DNA of 36,133 nt from Rickettsiales bacterium (GTDB lineage Bacteria; Pseudomonadota; Alphaproteobacteria; Rickettsiales; SXRF01), in assembly GCA_005792635.1 (NCBI GenBank), contig SXRF01000015.1:1-36133 (forward strand), read 5' to 3'. Under the pieces are notes generated by a model. That model was given only the letters and a program-made list of their open reading frames with translations. It did no database searches and was not told the DNA's origin. Each line of letters starts with the position of its first letter. Position 1 is the first letter of the stretch. A program made the position numbers and the translations under genes. Of this stretch, positions 31,409 through 36,133 are shown one piece after another.

Positions 31409-32116
31409 ATGAAGCAAAAGGAAGAAAAAACGCCGCAAGAGCTGGAAGCAGCTAAAACTCCGCAAGAAAAAGCGGCGGACATTGCTTATACGCTCAACCA
31501 CACGATTGTTTGCACGGCGACGGATTTTATTGATCCCTTCATTGGCGATTTTATTCAAAAACATCTTGGCAATGAGAGCCAGCTTAAAAATTGCTGGAAG
31601 GCAGAGGTAATAGGTGATTTCGGGGCAATTCCGCTTACTGTCGGGATGCAGCGATTATTCCCCAGCCTGATGAAGGGGATTGGTGAGTTGCTAGAGCCTG
31701 TGTTCAGCTCTAGCTTCAGAAAAGGCGCGCAGAGGGAAGGAAAAGCGTGGGCGTTGCGTCATGGATATAGCCTTGATTCACAAAAATACAAAGACCGTGT
31801 TGAGAGGATTTACAACTATGAAGTTACCCATCTGCCGCAAGCTCTAGTGTGGACATGCTCATCTATCGCGCTTAATGTTACCGCGCAAAAAATGCTGCAT
31901 AACCCCGCGCCAATCGCTCATATCTTTGCAGGAAAACTAGGCGGAGCAGCACTAACCGCGGGAATTGCCGTAGGCGGCAGGTCATTATTCCCCTATCATG
32001 CGGAAAAATGGGACAAATTGCTTAGCGACAAACTTCTGCTGCCTGTAGAGGAAAAAATAGAAAAAAATTGGGTAAATCGCACACAAAACAATAATAACCA
32101 AATGAGAAATTTATGA
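31409..32116 (+). CDS. Unrecognised 235-aa protein under a Fur-like operator
   Basis: Unknown protein with an N-terminal Lys/Glu/Gln-rich stretch and moderately hydrophobic helices near residues 68-80 (FGAIPLTVGMQRLF), 142-158 (LPQALVWTCSSIALNVTA) and 172-192 (HIFAGKLGGAALTAGIAVGG), suggesting membrane association. There is no signal peptide. The region WDKLLSDKLLLPVEEK resembles LDKFFKDKKNLLDPEK in the protein at 9093-10142. The ATG at 31409 directly follows the Fur-like palindrome with no ribosome-binding site, and no other start fits. It overlaps the next gene by 4 bp (ATGA). Iron- or manganese-responsive expression is inferred from the operator only. Confidence 0.72.
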   Translation: MKQKEEKTPQELEAAKTPQEKAADIAYTLNHTIVCTATDFIDPFIGDFIQKHLGNESQLKNCWKAEVIGDFGAIPLTVGMQRLFPSLMKGIGELLEPVFSSSFRKGAQREGKAWALRHGYSLDSQKYKDRVERIYNYEVTHLPQALVWTCSSIALNVTAQKMLHNPAPIAHIFAGKLGGAALTAGIAVGGRSLFPYHAEKWDKLLSDKLLLPVEEKIEKNWVNRTQNNNNQMRNL

Positions 32117-32646
32117 TCAACATTGAAAGAATAAATAATCCAAAGGATATAATTGAGGAGTCAAACGCAGCGGGCAGGATCATCGCCCATCTGTCAGGAG
32201 CGCCGATTATTGAAACAAGTGGCAACGCCGACCACCAGATAAAGCCGTTATCGGTCGCGTTCAAAGTTGAGCTTTCGGAGAATGGCGGCGATAGGGTTTT
32301 TATCAATATAACCCAGCCTGATCGGCATCATCCAAGCTTGGTTTATCCGACCATTGTCAATATGCTGGGCATGTTGCCAGAATTCAACAATGCTATCCTG
32401 AAGCCGCTCACTCCTGAACAAGCCTATGACGCTGATAGCGGAGTTATTACCGTTGCCTATGACCTACCAATGGGTGGAGCGGATCACTTAATCCACGATC
32501 TTTCCGAAAATTTTCAGCATAAGGTCGATATCGGCTGGGCAAATAAATTTTCAAAAAGTCAAGACACCCTGCCGCCGCCACTAGAAGAAGCAGGCGGTTG
32601 GCTAGGAAGGCTAATGCAGATATTCAAGCCAGAGCTAAGCCGCTAG
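32113..32646 (+). CDS. Unrecognised 177-aa protein, coupled to the preceding gene
   Basis: A soluble protein without signal peptide or membrane helix that I cannot assign. The middle (GNADHQIKPLSVAFKVELSENGGDRVFINITQPDRHHPSLVYPTIV without its first residues) has alternating strands. The C-terminal part is proline-rich (TLPPPLEEAGG) and ends with an amphipathic helix (WLGRLMQIFKPEL). Several histidines (HLSG, ADHQ, DRHHP, ADHLIHD) could bind a metal, which would suit the Fur-like control of the pair, but this is speculation. The 3' end overlaps aceB on the other strand by 12 bp. Confidence 0.72.
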   Translation: MINIERINNPKDIIEESNAAGRIIAHLSGAPIIETSGNADHQIKPLSVAFKVELSENGGDRVFINITQPDRHHPSLVYPTIVNMLGMLPEFNNAILKPLTPEQAYDADSGVITVAYDLPMGGADHLIHDLSENFQHKVDIGWANKFSKSQDTLPPPLEEAGGWLGRLMQIFKPELSR

Positions 32647-34209
32647 TTTTTCTGAAAGTTGCTCGTAACCTTGCAAGGTCAAAAATTCTGCAAATTCTGG
32701 CGGTGCTACTAGGTCAGTAAGCAACGCCGCCGCGCGTTCGTATGGCAGGTCGCTAGCTGGCAGTTTTGCTAGCTCCTCGGCGAGCAACTGCTCATAAAGC
32801 GAAATGGTCACTGGGCGACCATCATCCAGCACACCTTTATCATGGTGAATCCACTGCCAAATTTGCGAGCGGGCGATTTCCGCCGTTGCCGCTTCTTCCA
32901 TCAAATTGAAAATCGGTACGCAGCCCACGCCGTTCAGCCACGATGCCAGATATTGCACGGAAACACTGATATTATTGCGCAGTCCCGCCTCGGTGATTTT
33001 GCCTTCAGGAATCGCCAGCATATCGCTAGCTTTAATGCTCACATCAGGACGCTGGCGAGAAACTTGGTTTGGCGTTGGCATCAGGCGGTTAAAAACCTCC
33101 ATGGCAACAGGCACAAGATTTGGATGTGCCACCCATGTTCCGTCATGCCCATCACCTGCCTCGCGCTCTTTATCAGCGCGAACCATAGCGAAAGCTTTTT
33201 CGTTAGCTGCTTCGTCGTTTTTAACTGGAATAAACGCGCTCATGCCGCCCATGGCAAACGCGCCGCGCTTGTGCGTTGTTTGGATGAGCAGGAGAGAATA
33301 AGAACGCAGGAAATGCGTAGTCATCAGGACGCTTGCACGGTCAGGCAGAACAAAATCAGGGCGTTTGCTGAATTTTTTGATGAAGCTAAAAATATAATCC
33401 CACCGTCCACAGTTAAGACCTACGCAATAGTCTTTCAGGGCAAAAAGAATTTCTTCCATCTCAAAAGCGGCAACGATGGTTTCAATAAGCACGGTCGCTT
33501 TGATTGTGCCTTTTGGCAAAGAAAGCTCTTTTTCCGAAAAGTCAAAAATATCCGCCCACAGTGCTGCTTCTTCGTGGCTTTCCAGCTTTGGCAGATAAAA
33601 ATACGGCGCAAGCCCGCGCTCTAGGAGTTTTTTCGCATTCAGATAAAAATAAACGCCAAAATCCATGAACGCACCAGCAATTGGCTTGCCATTTAGCAAA
33701 ACATGTTTTTCATCCAGATGCCAACCACGAGGGCGAACAATCAGAGTGGCGATTTCTTTATTTAGCGTATAATGCTTACCTTCTGGGCTTGTATAAGCAA
33801 TTGTTCCATCAACATAATCGCGTAAATTCACCTGCCCGTCCATGATGCTTTGCCAAGTTGGCGTTAGCGAATCCTCAAAATCTGCCATGAACACTTTCGC
33901 GCCGCAGTTAAGCGCGTTGATGATCATTTTGCGCTCCACAGGTCCTGTGATTTCCACGCGGCGGTCTTGCAAAGGCTGTGGGATAGGCGCAACTTTCCAG
34001 CTCAAATCATCGCGGATATGCTTGGTTTCAGGCAGGAAATCAGGCAGATTCCCCGCATCCAACCATTTTTGTTTTTCTATGCGTTTTTTAAGAAGCTCGT
34101 CTTTACGAGCAGTAAATTTCTCCGCCAGTTTTTCTACAAATTTTTGCACATCAGGCGTTAAAATAGCCTTATATTCTGGGGTAAGTGATGCGGTGATGGA
34201 TAGGGTCAT
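32635..34209 (-). CDS. aceB: Malate synthase A
   Basis: Condenses glyoxylate and acetyl-CoA to malate in the glyoxylate bypass. At 524 aa it is the A form, not the 720-aa GlcB (G) form more usual in alphaproteobacteria. Key segments are FMADFEDSLTPTW, LIVRPRGWHLDEKH (catalytic arginine), YFYLPKLESHEEAALW, GLNCGRWDYIFS, and the signature KRGAFAMGGMSAFIPVK. The frame is open to 34260, but that extension lies in a heptamer repeat; the ATG at 34209 with GAGGA upstream gives the family start (MTLSITASLTPEYKAIL). Isocitrate lyase is not in the window. The malic enzyme gene lies upstream on the same strand, so C2 use and pyruvate formation are neighbours. Confidence 0.97.
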   Translation of the reverse strand: MTLSITASLTPEYKAILTPDVQKFVEKLAEKFTARKDELLKKRIEKQKWLDAGNLPDFLPETKHIRDDLSWKVAPIPQPLQDRRVEITGPVERKMIINALNCGAKVFMADFEDSLTPTWQSIMDGQVNLRDYVDGTIAYTSPEGKHYTLNKEIATLIVRPRGWHLDEKHVLLNGKPIAGAFMDFGVYFYLNAKKLLERGLAPYFYLPKLESHEEAALWADIFDFSEKELSLPKGTIKATVLIETIVAAFEMEEILFALKDYCVGLNCGRWDYIFSFIKKFSKRPDFVLPDRASVLMTTHFLRSYSLLLIQTTHKRGAFAMGGMSAFIPVKNDEAANEKAFAMVRADKEREAGDGHDGTWVAHPNLVPVAMEVFNRLMPTPNQVSRQRPDVSIKASDMLAIPEGKITEAGLRNNISVSVQYLASWLNGVGCVPIFNLMEEAATAEIARSQIWQWIHHDKGVLDDGRPVTISLYEQLLAEELAKLPASDLPYERAAALLTDLVAPPEFAEFLTLQGYEQLSEKLAA

Positions 34210-34247
34210 TGTGGTGTCCTCTAATATTGAGTATGTAAATTCAATTT

Positions 34248-34307
34248 GGTCATGAGTCATGGGTCATGAGTTCAACTCCCATGACCCATGACCGAATACC
34301 TATGACC
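34248..34307. repeat. Heptamer-based inverted repeat between maeB and aceB
   Basis: Left units GGTCATG, AGTCATG, GGTCATG; right units CCATGAC, CCATGAC, CGAATAC, CTATGAC. A perfect 13-bp stem forms between 34256-34268 and 34280-34292 (GTCATGGGTCATG) around an 11-nt loop. It starts 2 bp downstream of the maeB stop in the direction of transcription and lies before the aceB leader. There is no T-run, so it is not a standard terminator. Confidence 0.9.
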
Positions 34308-34309
34308 AT

Positions 34310-36133
34310 TTAAGCCTTCGCCTTCTTCCCCTTAGCGATTGGGGTTACTTTGGTTTGCTTTTCGGCGATTGCTTCCATCGCAGCGATGGCGGCGAGGTTA
34401 AGCATTTCCGAAAGAGTTGCTCCCATCTGCACAATCTGTACAGGGCGAGTAAGCCCCATTAGAATTGGCCCGATGGTCACACCGTCACTCAGTTCCTGCA
34501 ACATGTTAGAGGCAATATGCGCCGAGTGCAAAGCAGGCATCACCAGAATATTCGCCGTGTCAGAAAGGCGGCAGAACGGATAGAGCTTCATCAAATCTTT
34601 ATTCAAAGCCACACCAGCGGACATTTCGCCGTCATATTCAAAATCAACATTCATGCCATCCAGAACTTTAACCGCATCGCGGATACGATCCGATTTATCG
34701 CCCATCGGGTTACCGAAAGTTGAATATGAAAGCAACGCAACCCGTGGGTCATGCCCCATTTGACGAGCTTTCGCCGCTGTTTTAACCGCAATCTGCGCTA
34801 GCTGCTGCGCATCTGGCAATTCCTGCACCGTGGTGTCGGAGAAGAAAATAGTTTTTCCCTTCGCCACCACCAAAGAAATTCCGAACAGGAATTCGTCCTG
34901 CTTGGTGTCAATAACCCGTTTTACATTATCCAAAGACACATTGTAATTGCGGGTAAGCCCCGTCATCAGCGCGTCACCATGCCCCATTGCCAACATACAA
35001 GAAGCAAAAATATCGCGGTCATTTTTCACCATACGGGCAACATCACGATAGAGATAACCAATGCGTTGCAAGCGCGGATATAGGTAATCAATATAAGCGT
35101 CGACATGCTCGCTCACCGCCGCATTAGCGATTTCGATATTTTGATAATCGATAACTCCCATTTTTTTCATTAGCTCATGGATGCGCTCAACCCGCCCGAC
35201 AAGGATTGGTTCGCCATAACCATTATCGCGCCACTGCACAGCAGCGCGGATGATTTTTTCTTCCTCACCTTCAGCAAAAATTATGCGCTGCGGGTTTTCA
35301 CGAACTTTATCAAAAATATGCTGCATAGAATTCGCTGTCGGGTCGCGCCGCGCCGCTAGCTCTTGCTTATACGCCACAAAATCGGTGATTGGCTTGCGAG
35401 CCACGCCCGTACGCATCGCAGCTTGCGCCACGGCAACAGGAACGGTGGTCATCAGCCGCGGGTCAAACGGCGCGGGAATAATATATTCCTTGCCATATTC
35501 CATCTTGCGCCCAGCATAAGCCGCGGAAACTTCCTCAGGAACATCTTCGCGGGCAAGAGCCGCAATAGCTTCCGCCGCCGCAACTTTCATTTCTTCGTTA
35601 ATCTGCGAAGCGCGAACATCAAGCGCACCACGGAAAATATATGGGAAACCCATAACATTATTCACTTGGTTTGGATAATCGCTACGACCAGTCGCCATAA
35701 TCGCATCAGAGCGAACACTGCGAACATCTTCAGGCGTGATTTCTGGGTCAGGGTTCGCCATCGCAAAAATAATCGGATTTTTCGCCATGGTAGCAACTTG
35801 CTCTTTGCTAACTGCGTTTTTCCCCGCCAGCCCCATGAACATATCCGCGCCGTTCAGAGCGTCAGAAAGAGTGCGCTTGTCAGTTTTTACAGCATGTGCG
35901 GATTTCCACTGGTTCATGCTTTCGGTGCGCCCCTCGTAAATCACGCCCGTTTTATCAACCAGCAAAGCATTTTCATGTTTAATGCCCATGCGCTTAATCA
36001 GCTCAAGACAAGCAATCCCCGCCGAACCCGCGCCAAGCACCACCACCTTAATATCTTTCAGGTTGCGCCCAGTCAGATGCGCCGCATTGATTAGTGCCGC
36101 CGCACAGATGATAGCCGTGCCGTGCTGATCGTC
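34310..36133 (-). CDS. maeB: NADP-dependent malic enzyme with phosphotransacetylase-like domain (5' end outside window)
   Basis: Oxidative decarboxylation of malate to pyruvate. The N-terminus is cut by the window edge; the first visible codons read DDQHGTAIICAAALINAA, the malic-enzyme substrate-site motif, and the Rossmann fold follows (VVVLGAGSAGIACLELI). NPIIFAMANPDPEITPED is the next family block. From about QHIFDKVRENPQRIIFAEGEEEKI onward the protein is a phosphate acetyl/butyryltransferase-like domain (SAHIASNMLQELSDGVTIGPILMGL) that in MaeB proteins is regulatory, responding to acetyl-CoA. The C-terminus is Lys/Ala-rich. Only about 607 codons of a usual 750-770 are present. Confidence 0.96.
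   Translation of the reverse strand, partial: DDQHGTAIICAAALINAAHLTGRNLKDIKVVVLGAGSAGIACLELIKRMGIKHENALLVDKTGVIYEGRTESMNQWKSAHAVKTDKRTLSDALNGADMFMGLAGKNAVSKEQVATMAKNPIIFAMANPDPEITPEDVRSVRSDAIMATGRSDYPNQVNNVMGFPYIFRGALDVRASQINEEMKVAAAEAIAALAREDVPEEVSAAYAGRKMEYGKEYIIPAPFDPRLMTTVPVAVAQAAMRTGVARKPITDFVAYKQELAARRDPTANSMQHIFDKVRENPQRIIFAEGEEEKIIRAAVQWRDNGYGEPILVGRVERIHELMKKMGVIDYQNIEIANAAVSEHVDAYIDYLYPRLQRIGYLYRDVARMVKNDRDIFASCMLAMGHGDALMTGLTRNYNVSLDNVKRVIDTKQDEFLFGISLVVAKGKTIFFSDTTVQELPDAQQLAQIAVKTAAKARQMGHDPRVALLSYSTFGNPMGDKSDRIRDAVKVLDGMNVDFEYDGEMSAGVALNKDLMKLYPFCRLSDTANILVMPALHSAHIASNMLQELSDGVTIGPILMGLTRPVQIVQMGATLSEMLNLAAIAAMEAIAEKQTKVTPIAKGKKAKA

Noticed and set aside
32842-33624. A 260-aa frame antisense to aceB
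   Set aside because: It is a shadow of malate synthase, with no ribosome-binding site or recognisable domain.
34210-34260. A 17-residue N-terminal extension of malate synthase from the ATG at 34260
   Set aside because: The extra codons lie in the heptamer repeat and leader. The ATG at 34209 has the ribosome-binding site and the family start.
35363-36094. A 243-aa frame antisense to maeB
   Set aside because: It lies wholly opposite the malic enzyme gene and has a composition typical of antisense shadows.

Overview
The window looks like a chromosomal segment of a Gram-negative alphaproteobacterium of moderate to low GC (judged by eye). The pointers are a tandem DUF2336 pair, a DUF983 protein beside rnc-lepB, the neighbourhood ribF / lspA / DUF3035 lipoprotein / paired M16 proteases, a DUF299 PPDK/PEP-synthase regulator next to aroE-coaE, and lptD-surA for an LPS outer membrane. 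Shikimate, CoA, FAD, isoprenoid and glyoxylate-bypass genes argue against extreme genome reduction. I cannot name the genus. Coding is dense, mostly on the minus strand, and no gene-free stretch exceeds 300 bases.

Layout: (1) 1-2100: groES-groEL (groEL runs off the left edge), a 142-bp palindromic element and an unrecognised 293-aa protein. (2) 2200-4560: coaE-aroE-DUF299 regulator, overlapping end to end; coaE carries a palindromic element translated in frame. (3) 4558-7020: two DUF2336 paralogues behind a good sigma70-type promoter and a helically phased triple repeat. (4) 7028-10142: DUF983, rnc, lepB, a 47-aa membrane protein and an unknown membrane protein. (5) 10315-13976: surA and lptD. 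(6) 14158-19160: an unknown 124-aa protein, pgi, an inactive/active M16 protease pair and a DUF3035 lipoprotein. (7) 19237-22540: brnT-brnA toxin-antitoxin, lspA, ribF, a second 142-bp palindromic element and an outer-membrane barrel protein with its own promoter and terminator. (8) 22552-26197: secF, then an AT-rich restriction-modification cassette (membrane protein, nuclease, beta-class methyltransferase) locked onto the end of nfu, and tRNA-Lys. (9) 26315-30743: PstS-like protein, lipoprotein and ndk on the plus strand, then uppS, frr, pyrH and tRNA-Arg on the minus strand. (10) 30889-36133: three unrecognised plus-strand proteins, one pair behind a perfect Fur-like palindrome, then malate synthase A and a malic enzyme-phosphotransacetylase fusion that runs off the right edge.

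The most unusual signal is in the gaps rather than the genes. Four intergenic spaces (groES/groEL, lspA/ribF, frr/pyrH, aceB/maeB) each hold a different sequence built from degenerate 7-nt units, three of them folded into inverted repeats. At ribF/lspA the heptamers supply the ribF stop codon, the likely ribosome-binding purines and the lspA start. Heptanucleotide repeats of this style are known from heterocystous cyanobacteria as STRR sequences; finding several unrelated families in one alphaproteobacterial window deserves follow-up. Two exactly 142-bp palindromic elements and an RPE-like double hairpin inside coaE add to a picture of a genome colonised by small non-coding repeats. Several conserved operons are also broken: no ileS between ribF and lspA, secF without secD, and pyrH-frr-uppS without rpsB-tsf or cdsA.
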